Source of the DNA: Caprella mutica
Lineage: Eukaryota; Arthropoda; Malacostraca; Amphipoda; Caprellidae
DNA length: 64,000 bases
Assembly: GCA_947561585.1 (NCBI GenBank)
Contig: CANNZV010002291.1
Span: 124,001 to 188,000 of the forward strand
Direction of reading: 5' to 3'
The notes beneath the pieces are model-generated. The model had not been told where the DNA came from. It made no database searches and saw only the letters and a program-made list of their open reading frames with translations. Below, one piece after another: positions 1-12,049 of the stretch. Position numbers and translations under genes: made by a program. Numbering within the stretch: position 1 is the stretch's first letter; each line of letters starts with the position of its first letter.

Positions 1-631
1 ACCTCTGTCTCTAAGACAGTTAAGATACAAGTACCTCTGTCTCTAAGACAGTTAAGATACAAGTACCTCTGTCTCTAAGACAGTTATGAGACAAGTACCT
101 CTGTCTCTAAGAGAGTTGAGAGACAAGTACCTCTGTCTCTAAGACAGTTATGAGACAAGTACCTCTGTCTCTAAGACAGTTACGAGACAAGTACCTCTTT
201 ATCTAAGACAGTTAAGAGACAAGTACCTCTGTTTCTAAGACAGTTATGAGACAAGTACCTCTGTCTCTAAGACAGTTAAGAGACAAGTAAATCTGTCTCT
301 AAGACAGTTACGAGACAAGTACCTCTGTCTCTAAGACAGTTAAGATACAAGTACCTCTGTCTCTAAGACAGTTAAGATACAAGTACCTCTGTCTCTAAGA
401 CAGTTATGAGACAAGTACCTCTGTCTCTAAGAGAGTTGAGAGACAAGTACCTCTGTCTCTAAGACAGTTATGAGACAAGTACCTCTGTCTCTAAGACAGT
501 TATGAGACAAGTAACTCTTTCTCTAAGACAGTTAAAAGACAAGTACCTCTGTCTCTGAGACAGTTAAGAGACAAGTACCTCTGTCTCTAAGACAGTTACG
601 AGACAAGTACCTCTGTCTCTTAGACAGTTAA
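1..631. repeat. 32-bp tandem array with higher-order structure
   Basis: About 20 copies of a 32-bp unit beginning ACCTCTGTCTCTAAGACAG; the array runs off the left edge of the window. Variant units (TAAGATAC, TATGAGAC, a GAGAGTTGAG unit, TACGAGAC) recur in the same order starting at 1 and again at 321, so ten monomers form a 320-bp higher-order unit. The second unit has nine monomers before the array decays at about 609-631, so one monomer was lost. Non-coding. Confidence 0.95.
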
Positions 632-849
632 TCTGATAACGCGCGGAGTATAATAGATACCTCAGCACTAAGAAGCTCTCAATGAAGTGGTGCTAGCAAT
701 GAACATCTAAAGTATACAGTAATATATTGTGTAAGGTACACCTGCGGTGTAGCTAATATTCAAATCTTAATCTGCATACAATATTATGTGAATCGGTTAG
801 ATAAATTATGCAAGTTTGAACAACTTGTAAATAAATCTGTCGGATATTA
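632..849. other. unique spacer
   Basis: AT-rich sequence between two arrays. I see no open frame, splice-bounded exon or repeat in it. Confidence 0.5.
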
Positions 850-1048
850 ACCCTTCGATGTGCACTTTATTTAAAATTATTGATGTTAAAATTTTAACTC
901 TTTGTGCATTTTATTTACAACTTTTTGTGGTTATTGTGACTCTTTACTATTCACTTTATTTACAACTTGTGGTGATGGTTTTAACCGATCACTATGCAAT
1001 TTATTTACAGCTGTTGGTGTTTGTCCTAACCGTTCACTTTTCAGTATG
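850..1048 (-). repeat. dispersed 45-bp minisatellite, locus 1
   Basis: About four degenerate copies, inverted relative to the window, of a 45-bp unit containing GTTGTAAATAAAGTGCACA. The same unit occurs at 15740-15835, 32165-32375 and, decayed, at 58385-58460. The overlapping 63- and 65-codon open frames here are by-products of a repeat whose length is a multiple of three. Confidence 0.8.
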
Positions 1049-3082
1049 ACCCACATTTACAACATTAGGTTGTTGTATAAAGTCTTCAATCTGTATTGAA
1101 TTTATAACTAATCTTGTTATTTTTAACCGTGTATTTTCATATATTATTTAACATCATATATTTTTTATACATTATTTAGTATATCAAATTGTGTAATTTT
1201 TTTATTCATATTGATTATTAAATTACTTTATTGTTATATTTTTATCACCAATATGTATTTATGAAACCAATTTAATTTATTCAATTCATATTCTTGTATA
1301 AATTTTGCATTTCAATTTAGTTATTCTCTGCACTAACTTGTGTTAGAATATAATTTCCAGTCCTTCTTTTTAATTTTCTTTTGACATCAGCGATACGGCC
1401 TTTTCTTTCGGAACAGGCGTTTAACCCTTTGTAAATTAATTAATTAATTGAAAATCTTCCTGCTATCACATTTTTCTAAGTATTTTCTACTTACATTTCA
1501 GCCCAAAAAAGAGTCTTCACATCTGTAACTTGTTTTGCTACATTTGATGTTCTTCATCTAATTATTTTAACGTTATTTTTTATGAGGATAGTTGCTCTAT
1601 ATTACAAGAGGAATAGAGTATGGAAATACCCAGTTTTATTTGAGGGTTAAGCATGAAAAATATGCTTATAGGTATCTCATTTTTTTAATTATAGGCATTG
1701 CTATCCAGATGGGCAAGATATTTTTATTTTTTATCTGCAGAACAAAATGATGTATATTTTCAAAATATGGAAATAATTTTAGTACATTTAGTACATTTTT
1801 TTTGGTAAAAAATTTATTATTGTATTTGATATATCTTCATGAAATTATCTTTAAATATTTTTTTATGATAAAAATTATATTATTTATATATTTTCGTCAC
1901 AAAAATAAATTCATAAGTATTCAGTGATACATCACTTATCCATTCCTAAATATAATTAAAAAAATCATTAATTATAACACAGTACATATAAACTTTTAGG
2001 TTGAATTCATATAAAGAATAACGTTTTAACGATTTAAAATTTATTTTACTAACATTTTCTTTATTGTAGGCAAGTTTATCATTTTTTATGCGCATAAATT
2101 GTGCCTTTGATTTCAAACAACCATTAGTTTCCATTAATAAATGTATATAATAACATTATAAGAAAAAACTATTAAAGTTTCAAATAATTAGTTTTATGTT
2201 TGTTCAATTCTGTTAACAAGAGAGCTGTAGTTCAGTCATGCAATTTTCTCATTCACATTAAATAATCCTGTTAGAAATATTTAACAGTTAGGTAATTAGA
2301 TCAGTAAAGGTATTTATTTATACATTCTATGTAGTGTACTAAATTATTATTATCATTATCCAGTAAATGCTATTAATATTGATGCAACTTAACCATCCAG
2401 TCATGGTATGTATCTTCAGATATTTTTAAAATTTAAAGCAGAAATATTTTTCCGTTGGAAACAAAAAATAATATAATCATTATAGAAGAAGAAATTTTTT
2501 GAGTAACTTTGTGGTATTAATTCACTTTAGAAGGCATTTCTTTACCTTTCGTAACAAGTTTGAAACCGTTACTACCATTGTCTATAATCATATGTTAATT
2601 TTCTCCCTCTTTTGTTTGCACTACTCAACCTATATTATTACTTGTTTTCATTTACATGATAATTTAGATTTACAATGTATTTATTGTGTAGGATAAAGTT
2701 TTATCTTCCTAATGATGTGTTTCGATAGTTAAGAGATAGTCTGAATATTGATGGTTTCAAATGTTTATCTTCCATGTTATTTTTTTTTTCACCATATAAA
2801 CGGTGTTTAGAACCTTTGGTCAACTTTTATTGATTAATAGATGAATATAATCTCTCAGAGTAGCTTTTCTACTTTAAAAAGCATTGCTACCAAAGGGTTG
2901 TATGGAAATTTATTCATAGTCATTTTCATGCATGGCTTCTTCTCTTAGTGCCTTGTATATTTTATGTTTTTTTTTGTGAATATATGCCGAATATACTCAC
3001 ACTATCAAAGTTTTAAATATTTAGTTTGCAAGACTTTTATTTCCAGTTCTTTGACGTCAAATAAATTGTCTCCAATCAGTGA
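1049..3082. other. AT-rich intergenic or intronic DNA
   Basis: About 2 kb of very AT-rich sequence. Only short open frames without coding character are present. A fragment near 1395-1440 (GATACGGCCTTTTCTTTCGG followed by GGCGTTTAACCC) resembles the end of the dispersed repeat seen at 7390-7425, 20725-20750 and 26620-26655. Nothing else recognised. Confidence 0.5.
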
Positions 3083-5205
3083 AACACCAGTCAATTGAAC
3101 CACCAGTCAATTGAACCACCAGTCTATTGAACCACCAGTCTATTGAAAAATCAGTCAATTGAAAAATCAGTCAATTGAACCACCAGTCTATTGAACCACC
3201 AGTCTATTGAACCACCAGTCAATTGAACCACCAGTCTTTTGAACCACCAGTCTATTGAACCACCAGTCTATTGAACCACCAGTCTATTGAACCACCAGTC
3301 TATTGAACCACCAGTCAATTGAACCACCAGTCTATTGAACCACCAGTCTATTGAACCAACAGTCTATTGAACCAACAGTCTATTGAACCAACAGTCTATT
3401 GAACCACCAGTCTATTGAACCACCAGTCTATTGAACCACCAGTCAATTGAACCACCAGTCTATTGAACCACCAGTCTATTGAACCACCAGTCTATTGAAC
3501 CACCAGTCAATTGAACCACCAGTCTATTGAACCACCAGTCTATTGAACCACCAGTCTATTGAACCACCAGTCTATTGAACCACCAGTCTATTGAACCAAC
3601 AGTCTATTGAACCAACAGTCTATTGAACCAACAGTCTATTGAACCACCAGTCAATTGAACCACCAGTCTATTGAACCACCAGTCTATTGAACCACCAGTC
3701 TATTGAACCACCAGTCTATTGAACCACCAGTCTATTGAACCAACAGTCTATTGAACCAACAGTCTATTGAACCACCAGTCTATTGAACCACCAGTCTATT
3801 GAACCACCAGTCTATTGAACCACCAGTCTATTGAACCACCAGTCTATTGAACCACCAGTCTATTGAACCACCAGTCTATTGAACCACCAGTCTATTGAAC
3901 CACCAGTCTATTGAACCACCATTCTATTGAATCACCAGTCTATTGAAACACCAGTCTATTGAATCACCAGTCTATTGAACCACCAGTCAATTGAACCACC
4001 AGTCTATTGAACCACCAGTCTATTGAACCACCAGTCTATTGAACCACCAGTCAATTCAACCATCAGTCAATTCAACCACCAGTCGATTCAACCACCAGTC
4101 TATTGAACAACCAGTCTATTGAACCACCAGTCTATTGAACCACCAGTCTATTGAACCACCAGTCTATTGAATCACCAGTCTATTGAACCACCAGTCTATT
4201 GAATCACCAGTCTATTGAACCACCAGTCTATTGAACCACCAGTCTATTGAACCACCAGTCTATTGAACCACCAGTCTATTGAACCACCAGTCAATTCAAC
4301 CATCAGTCAATTCAACCACCAGTCGATTCAACCACCAGTCTATTGAACAACCAGTCTATTGAACCACCAGTCTATTGAACCACCAGTCTATTGAACCACC
4401 AGTCTATTGAACCACCAGTCTATTGAACCACCAGTCTATTGAACCACCAGTCAATTCAACCATCAGTCAATTCAACCACCAGTCGATTCAACCACCAGTC
4501 TATTGAACCACCAGTCTATTGAACCACCAGTCAATTCAACCACCAGTCGATTCAACCACCAGTCTATTGAACAACCAGTCTATTGAACAACCAGTCTATT
4601 GAACCACCAGTCTATTGAACCACCAGTCTATTGAACCACCAGTCTATTGAACCACCAGTCAATTCAACCATCAGTCAATTCAACCACCAGTCGATTCAAC
4701 CACCAGTCTATTGAACCACCAGTCTATTGAACCACCAGTCAATTCAACCATCAGTCAATTCAACCACCAGTCGATTCAACCACCAGTCTATTGAACCACC
4801 AGTCTATTGAACCACCAGTCTATTGAACAACCAGTCTATTGAACCACCAGTCTATTGAACCACCAGTCTATTGAACCACCAGTCTATTGAACCACCAGTC
4901 TATTGAACCACCAGTCAATTCAACCATCAGTCAATTCAACCACCAGTCGATTCAACCACCAGTCTATTGAACCACCAGTCTATTGAACCACCAGTCAATT
5001 CAACCATCAGTCAATTCAACCACCAGTCGATTCAACCACCAGTCTATTGAACCACCAGTCTATTGAACCACCAGTCTATTGAACCACCAGTCTATTGAAC
5101 CACCAGTCTATTGAACCACCAGTCAATTCAACCATCAGTCAATTCAACCACCAGTCAATTCAACCACCAGTCAATTCAACCAGCTGTCAATTCAACCATC
5201 TGTGA
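3083..5205. repeat. 16-bp satellite-like array
   Basis: More than 120 copies of a 16-bp unit, CCACCAGTCTATTGAA and variants with CAATTG, CAATTC or CGATTC. In the second half (from about 4030) a block of CAATTC-CAATTC-CGATTC variants recurs in fixed order, a higher-order pattern. The unit resembles the 15-bp arm repeat of the foldback at 38678-39801 (reverse strand reads GGTTCAATTGACTGGTGG, compare GGTCAATTGACCCCCG there), so this may be an expanded foldback arm. No inverted partner is visible in the window. Confidence 0.95.
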
Positions 5206-5360
5206 AATTTGCTATCCAGAGAATTATAAGCAAAGTCATTTTTCTTCTTTCTAAAGTTGGACAAACTCCAAAATTTGTGGTGTAATTCTGTGATAGATTT
5301 ACTGACTATCTTTCTAGGGCACATATTTTTAGCTCAGAAGTCCAGCTCTATGCTTGATGT

Positions 5361-5391
5361 CTGTTGTTGCTGTTGTTGTTGTTGCTGTTGA
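5361..5391. repeat. TGT/TGC trinucleotide microsatellite
   Basis: Short imperfect run of TGTTGTTGC-type triplets. No open frame uses it convincingly. Confidence 0.8.
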
Positions 5392-5601
5392 CATTCATTT
5401 GCAACTATTATTCGAAATTGTTGCATTTTGTTTGAAAAAGTTTTTTATTACAAGTTCTTTTTAATAAAAAAGTGTTTTTTTAAAGAAAGTATTTTTCTAA
5501 TAAAAATTTAGTTTATATTAAAATTACTTCAATTTGATTCTTATAGAAAGCTATTCTCAAAATTTGAACTTTAAATATGAATTCATACTTTATTCAGTTT
5601 T

Positions 5602-6023
5602 GGCTGTATTTACGGTCCGAGAAAAACGTTTGGCCCCTAAAATCAATACAAAAGGCCATGTTTTTTCATTGATTTGAAATAAACGTCAGAATAAAAAATT
5701 CGGACTGTTCGGAAATTTAGTTCGAAAATTTGGAAATCGTTAATGGAAATAGAAATTATGATAAGTTGTTAACCATTTAGGCTGTAAATATATGATACCA
5801 CTGATACGCGTTGACCCATATAAGAAGCTCTTGATATCAAATTTATTATTCTTCAATATTTAAAATGCAACATTCTTCAATGTAAATCATATATATTACC
5901 TATGCCCTATAATATATGTAATTCATGGAAATATTTGCCAAAAAGAATTTAGGACCGTAAGAGTAAATCACAGAAAAATCAAACCGTAAAAGTAAAATAA
6001 AAATTTGGACCGTAAATGTAATG
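5602..6023. mobile_element. short TIR element, TTTACGGTCC family
   Basis: Left end GGCTGTATTTACGGTCC is matched in inverted orientation by the right end GGACCGTAAATGTAATG (14 of 17 positions). The right arm repeats the motif ACCGTAA three times at about 28-bp spacing, giving a repeat-built arm. Size about 420 bp, no coding capacity. No target duplication is clear, so boundaries are approximate. Confidence 0.55.
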
Positions 6024-6594
6024 AGATTAATTAATTAAACGTTTTAGAAAAAAAACCACATAGGATTAACTTGATTATTATTTTACATACATTATTTACA
6101 TTCTAAAACTTTAAAGGTCTTCTCCAAGCAAATTTCTTTATTGCATTTAATCAATGAGGATGATGTTTCTCATCATTTATCTGCAAACCCAATAAAATTT
6201 GATAGCTTAAAATGATTTTTGTAATCAAAACTCTACTATACCTATTCTACTTCCAACTTACTAATTTTCAGTGTAAAGAAAAAGAATGTACACCATTATA
6301 ACTAAGTATTAGGTACAATAAATCCATTGAATATCTGTGTAATGGTATTAAATGGATAAACCTTATATATATATAGTTTTGGAAACAATTGATATGTTAA
6401 ACGAAGGCCAGAAACGCATTGTCTGTTTATAAAATTCAAATTTGAACTCTAAACAAATAGTGTTCAATCTTCTTCTTCAGCGTCAGATTAGTGATTTGTA
6501 CAATAATTTGTTTCAAACAGAGTATTAAAATCTTTAAAAGCAAATAATAAAATATATACTGAACAGAATTGTTAGCGGTTTGCAGAATAATGAA

Positions 6595-6616
6595 AAAGGT
6601 CCTTGAGAGGACCTTT
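6595..6616. other. perfect 9-bp hairpin
   Basis: AAAGGTCCT and AGGACCTTT flank a 4-base loop. It could form a hairpin in RNA of either strand. No other terminator or RNA-gene feature is visible nearby. Confidence 0.5.
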
Positions 6617-6694
6617 AAAGCACAAAGGTTTATCTTCTGAATCGTAGAATTAGTCATTTTAGCAATTCAAGATGCTTTGTCATCAGGTACCTGA

Positions 6695-6830
6695 AGGGTA
6701 AGCTCCAAGTTATCGGACGGTTCCACATTTTCGATCATAAGAAAAAAGTATATAATTTTTTATATTTAATTTATATTTCAGATCGTAACCATGATACCTG
6801 CAGGTATTAGGGATACGAATTAAAGTTTGA
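6695..6830. repeat. dispersed GTTATCGGACGG / TACCTGCAGGTAT repeat, copy 1
   Basis: Contains GGGTAAGCTCCAAGTTATCG with ACGGTTCCACATTTTCG following, then about 75 bp later ATGATACCTGCAGGTATTAG. Related pieces lie at 11610-11665, 16145-16195, 41490-41620 and 55370-55440. This looks like an ancient interspersed element containing a small palindrome. Confidence 0.6.
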
Positions 6831-7254
6831 TTCGAATACAAATTTTAATTTTTGATCGAAAATGTGCAATCGTTCGATTACTCGGAATTTAACACCACCT
6901 CTTCCAAAACTCTTTTCAAATTAATATCATATACTGCATGCAAGGTATTCCTTTCAAACATTGAACTTTGGTAAAAACACTTCTCTCGCATTTTGCAGTT
7001 CTCTTTGATTCATTCTTTTATTTCCCATTGGACAGTTTTAACAAACATATACTTTGGATTTAACGGCTACAGATTTAAACTGAATCCATTGTAAATACAT
7101 AACAATCTATTCGAATTAACTATTTGTGTTGATTTTGGTAGCTTAGAATAATAAATGAATTGATAGCTGTTTATCAATTGGTGCATTGGAAAAATTACCA
7201 GCATGTTTACAATTTCTGAAATAGTTATTGGATAACATTATTTAATAAGAAGTA

Positions 7255-7425
7255 TAGCTTTTCTGCATACATGAACGTATTCACAGACTGGTGGCAGGTG
7301 ACTTTGTTCATGGAGCCACTTTCCTTACAGACTACTTATTCGACTCCCTTGTATTTAATCTTCATTTGGCTTTTACATTATGGCCTTCAGTTCCAAAGCA
7401 GACGTAAACACCCTATTGAACTGAA
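7255..7425. repeat. dispersed 60-bp unit plus conserved tail
   Basis: A bit more than one copy of the unit AGCTTTTCTGCATACATGAA ... GGTGACTTTGTTCATGGA, followed by TATGGCCTTCAGTTCCAAAG and CAGACG. Four tandem copies lie at 20470-20740, and related pieces at 26140-26180 and 26612-26655. The overlapping 64-codon open frame has no recognisable product. Confidence 0.6.
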
Positions 7426-7848
7426 ATTAATTCATTTAGATTTTGAGGAACTACGTAATATGTAAATCTCGGTTTAATAAAATCGAAGGATTAATTACGG
7501 CAAACCTGAAAGTTTTAGCCGAAATACTTCATCACGAAACTATTATCGTAACTGTTCAATTCGTAGAGAAAATTCTATACTCTTTCTTTCTTTTTAATAT
7601 CATTCGTGAAAGAGTGAAGAATGAATGCTGGACTCTGACATTTGAATTACACTTTTTCAATTTTTTTCTGAATTCTTAAATGGATTCGAATGAAAAAGAT
7701 ATACATCTTGTATAAGTAATTCATTGAACAATTAATTTGAAATAACCATCTTTTCAAAGGTTTAAATAGATAAGGTAAAATATAGGGATTAAGACATAAT
7801 CCATCTTAATCTTCTTCGTTTGATATATACATTTTATTCAAGGTTTAA

Positions 7849-8671
7849 AGCCTAGTTTACACGATCAGATTTATATCAAAATCAATCGTAAGAACTCAGA
7901 TTGAATGAAATCTCCGTCTCATTTAGACGCATCCGATTTTTCTCTAGATCTGTCTTTATCATGGTATAATAACAATACGAGGTATGCCCGCGTGCAAGTA
8001 TCCCCAACCCTCACATCTATGAGGGAGTATTTTGTGACGTCACAGTTGTGAGAAAATGAGTTTTTACCATGCTACTTGGAGAAAAAGGACCTTTAAAGTT
8101 ATACTTTTGTGATCTATATAAATTTATGACCATGGTGTTATTAATTCCATGAGACTATTTATTATTGTAAACACTAATTTTGGACCTAAGACAATAAATA
8201 GTTCAATCAATTATGTATTGTTCATTTATTAATATTTTCCTGTTTAATAAATCGTAATTACCATTTTTTGATTGCTTAACATTACTTAATTAAATGAAAA
8301 GAAACTATATGATTAGATACTTTTAACATGAATTTGGAATACGAGTCACAACAATACGAAATACCATCGTCTATAACATCACGAAGGGGCTACGCAGTGC
8401 ACAGAAAAAACAACTAAATTTCGTCTTTTTTTGCGGTCATACCTTATACCGTTAGTATACCTTGGTCCAGTTCATAGTATTTTCGAGACAATTGCTAAGA
8501 TATCGTCAGATCACTGTTTAGAACTTAAGACCAAGGATTAGATCGGAATCGAACGAATTGGAGGAGCCAAATATCATGCAAGCACACCCGATCAACAGAT
8601 CAGTCGTACGATGCACGTACGACAAAAATAACCATTTAGACTCGCGTAAATCTGATCGCGTAAACCAGGCT
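7849..8671. mobile_element. PIF/Harbinger-like non-autonomous element
   Basis: The left end AGCCTAGTTTACACGATCAG is matched by the reverse complement of the right end, AGCCTGGTTTACGCGATCAG. Both ends are flanked by TAA (7846-7848 and 8672-8674), the 3-bp duplication expected for PIF/Harbinger insertions. Size 823 bp. The interior is AT-rich with no transposase frame, so it is a MITE-like copy depending on a transposase elsewhere. Confidence 0.8.
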
Positions 8672-8674
8672 TAA

Positions 8675-9094
8675 GTTCCAAATTAACTCAGGTAAGAAGA
8701 TTTTGTATCAAACAATAATTTTATGCAACTTCCCAAATTCTTATTCCAAACTCTAGCTCAATCTACAGTGGGACCATAGAAGATTAGGTAAGAGAAACCC
8801 CCGCTCCACCTTAATTTCCTATGGCGCCACCATATTTGTATTTCCCAAGATATACAAAGGTGTGCCATATTCGTATATCTTTGCATTATCCCTATCCAGA
8901 ATCCCGTGATTTAGTTGCACAGGAATACCACCAAGTATTGGTATTCACTCAGCCTCTTGGTGATCAGTATTGGATATATTGATGTACTGCCAAATTCCCT
9001 CACAAGAAATACAAAATAATGGCTTTGGAGGTGTTGTCTTCGTGAGGTCATCAATCAGAATTAAGGGGCTTAATAGTTTTAAAAGCAGAATAGA
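8675..9094. other. moderately GC-richer unassigned sequence
   Basis: Contains GTGGGACCATAGAAGAT followed by GCGCCACCAT. A diverged copy of this pair lies at 11810-11885, so it is probably an old dispersed repeat. A 9-bp inverted pair AAGATATAC / GTATATCTT is also present near 8850-8882. I find no coding frame. Confidence 0.4.
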
Positions 9095-9962
9095 TCCATT
9101 AATAGATTGATATCCTAACAATAACTAATGAGTAGATCTATTACTTGTTTGATATACTAACAATACGTAATGAGTAGATCTATCACTTGTTTGGTATACT
9201 AACAATAACTAATGAGTAGATCTATTACTTGTTTGATATACTAACAATACGTAATGAGTAGATCTATCACTTGTTTGGTATACTAACAATAACTAATGAG
9301 TAGATCTATTACTTGTTTGATATACTAACAATACGTAATGAGTAGATCTATCACTTGTTTGGTATACTAACAATACGTAATGAGTAGATCTATTACTTGT
9401 TTGATATACTAACAATACGTAATGAGTAGATCTATCACTTGTTTGGTATACTAACAATAACTAATGAGTAGATCTATTACTTGTTTGATATACTAACAAT
9501 ACGTAATGAGTAGATCTATCACTTGTTTGGTATACTAACAATACGTAATGAGTAGATCTATTACTTGTTTGATATACTAACAATACGTAATGAGTAGATC
9601 TATCACTTGTTTGGTATACTAACAATAACTAATGAGTAGATCTATTACTTGTTTGATATACTAACAATACGTAATGAGTAGATCTATCACTTGTTTGGTA
9701 TACTAACAATAACTAATGAGTAGATCTATTACTTGTTTGATATACTAACAATACGTAATGAGTAGATCTATCACTTGTTTGGTATACTAACAATAACTAA
9801 TGAGTAGATCTATTACTTGTTTGATATACTAACAATAACTAATGAGTAGATCTATTACTTGTTTGGTATACTAACAATAACTAATGAGTAGATCTATTAC
9901 TTGTTTGATATACTAACAATACGTAATGAGTAGATCTATCACTTGTTTGATATACTAACAAT
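9095..9962. repeat. 42-bp tandem array, dimeric (84 bp)
   Basis: About 20 copies of a 42-bp unit, TACTAACAATAACTAATGAG then TAGATCTATTACTTGTTTGA. Two monomer types, ATAACTAATG/TTACTTG and ATACGTAATG/TCACTTG, largely alternate, giving an 84-bp dimer. The copies are nearly identical, so the amplification is recent. Confidence 0.95.
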
Positions 9963-10017
9963 CTAATGAATTTGTATATAATTAACAGTGATTAAAAACC
10001 ATTTTCACTATGTTACC

Positions 10018-10432
10018 AGTTGAATAACTATTACGGCTAAGAACATTCATACATACAATATCTATTTACAGTCATTACAAATAATATTCCACTAGGGATG
10101 AACTCTTACGATGGAGAACATTCATACAATATCTATTTACAGTCAATACAAATAATATTCCACTAGGGATGAACTCTTACGGTGGAGAACATTCATGCAA
10201 TATCTATTTACAGTCAATAAAAATAATATTCCACTAGGGATGAACTCTTACGGTGGAAAACATTCATACAATATCTATTTACAGTCAATACAAATAATAT
10301 TCCACTAGGGATGAACTCTTACGGTGAAGAACATTCATACAATATCTATTTACAGTCAATACAAATAATATTCCACTAGGGATGAACTCTTACGGTGAAG
10401 AACATTCATACAATATCTATTTACAGTTAATT
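10018..10432 (+). repeat. 71-bp dispersed satellite, locus 1 left part
   Basis: About six copies of a 71-bp unit containing ATATTCCACTAGGGATGAAC and CATACAATATCTATTTACAG. The array resumes at 10985-11062 after an unrelated repeat. The same 71-bp unit forms arrays at 49625-50190 (inverted) and 59655-59965 (direct). Confidence 0.95.
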
Positions 10433-10524
10433 ACCTTCGCAGAATGCAGCATGGTCATATTTTTATCCGTTGTTTATTTATTTATTTTCTTGTTATTCGC
10501 TTAACTGAATTTTTTTTAACATAA

Positions 10525-10984
10525 TTGCCTGAAATTTGGTGAAACTATTGATCAATGTCCAGTGACCTGCTTCTAGAATTTTAGGAGTGACCTGGTCAAA
10601 GATCAAGGACTCGGTCATTTATAACTCCAAAAGTATTGCACCATATTGTATGAAACTTGGTGGGACGATTGGTCAATATACAGGAACCATTTTTTCAGAT
10701 TTTGGGAGTGATCGGGACAATGTTTAAGGCCATTTGTAACTCAATAACTCAAAAAGTGTTCAATCAAATTGTATGAAATTTGATAATAAAATTGGTCAAT
10801 GTCCAGGAACCATCTGGTAGAATTTTGGGAGCGATCCGGTCAAAGGTCAAGGTTAAGGTCATTTATACAGTATCAAACCATATTGCATGAAACTTTGTGG
10901 GACGATAAGTTCTTCTCCAGTTGGCAGCTTATTAAATTTTGGGTCAAAGCAGTGGCGAAAGTATGCGCTCTACCAAGTGCAAAT
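10525..10984. repeat. degenerate 122-bp repeat interrupting the 71-bp array
   Basis: About three and a half diverged units spaced 121-123 bp (starts near 10547, 10668 and 10791), each with ATTGGTCAATGTCCAGGAAC, GGGAGTGATCCGGTCAAAGG and TTGTATGAAACTTGGTGGGA. It ends GTATGCGCTCTACCAAGTGC. I recall similar GGTCAAAGGTCAAGGTCA repeats as interspersed families in many invertebrates, but I cannot name this one. The flanking 71-bp units suggest it was inserted into that array. Confidence 0.65.
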
Positions 10985-11062
10985 AATCTAGTTCAAATAA
11001 TATTACACTAGGGATAAGCTCATACGGCGAAGAACAATCATACAATATTTATTTATAGTCTA
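10985..11062 (+). repeat. 71-bp dispersed satellite, locus 1 right part
   Basis: One diverged copy of the 71-bp unit (ATATTACACTAGGGATAAGC), in the same orientation as the six copies before the interruption. Confidence 0.8.
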
Positions 11063-12049
11063 TATAAATTTTTAAAGTAACGTTCCTCAATATTAGTATT
11101 TATTTAAAATATTCCAATTCTGTTTCTCATCATAATTCAACATTAAATTTCGAATAACGACTTCAGAAAGGCGAATAGAATCTCATAAATATAAAACATC
11201 AACTCTATCTTTGAATGTACGATGTATTTCTATTCGATATAAATAGAAATACTGAATGATTAGATATAATAAAGCTTCCTACAATATCCAATAAATTATC
11301 CTGCATCTTGCAAATTAAACTAAATTGTTAAAATATTATCATTTAAAATTTAATGAATATTCAAATTGTTAGGCATATCAGACTGAATTATTCGAGTGTG
11401 ACTGTAAATGTCAGGAGGTGTAAATAAATTGTGAATTATTTCGAATGATGGACATTCTTCTCGAGAACGTGGGCAGATTTTCAATATTTTATAAGTTTCT
11501 TTTATTCAGTTGTATTTTTTTTCCATACTAATACTCATCTATAATACATTTCCTAAAATATAAGGAACAATTTAATTCAAAATTTGAATTCGCCATTTTA
11601 TTCGGTTTTCAATACACTTACAGGTATCATGGATACCAGATTAAAAACAGTTAAATTTAAATTTCCTATACTTTACATATGATAAAAAATGTGGAACATT
11701 CCGATAAATTGACATTTATTCCATTGATTCCTGTTTTTGTAATTTTTAACATACAGAGTAGCCACAATTTTATACAACATCATTTCAATGTCTATCATAA
11801 GATAAAGTTAGGTGGGGCCATAGAAGATAATGAATATGTCCCCTTTAATCTCCCATTGGCCCATTATTGCCATAACCGCCACCATTCACAGCTATCATCA
11901 AAGTACCAACTCAATTGTACTGTTTCGAATTAGCCATTTCAGTTCATTGAATCGAACCAGTGAGTCATTTGGCACGGATTTGATTGGTCGTGAAAATAAA
12001 GGATGCAACAATTTAATCGGAAGAGAGAACCTGAATAATTTTCTATTTT
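11063..12049. other. AT-rich spacer with old repeat pieces
   Basis: Contains the palindromic dispersed motif GGTATCATGGATACC near 11620-11640 and a GTGGGGCCATAGAAGAT copy near 11812. The 76- and 84-codon open frames here lack coding character and overlap each other. Confidence 0.45.

Noticed and set aside
1..5205. CRISPR-like regularly spaced repeats
   Set aside because: The arrays are head-to-tail without unique spacers and the genome is eukaryotic.
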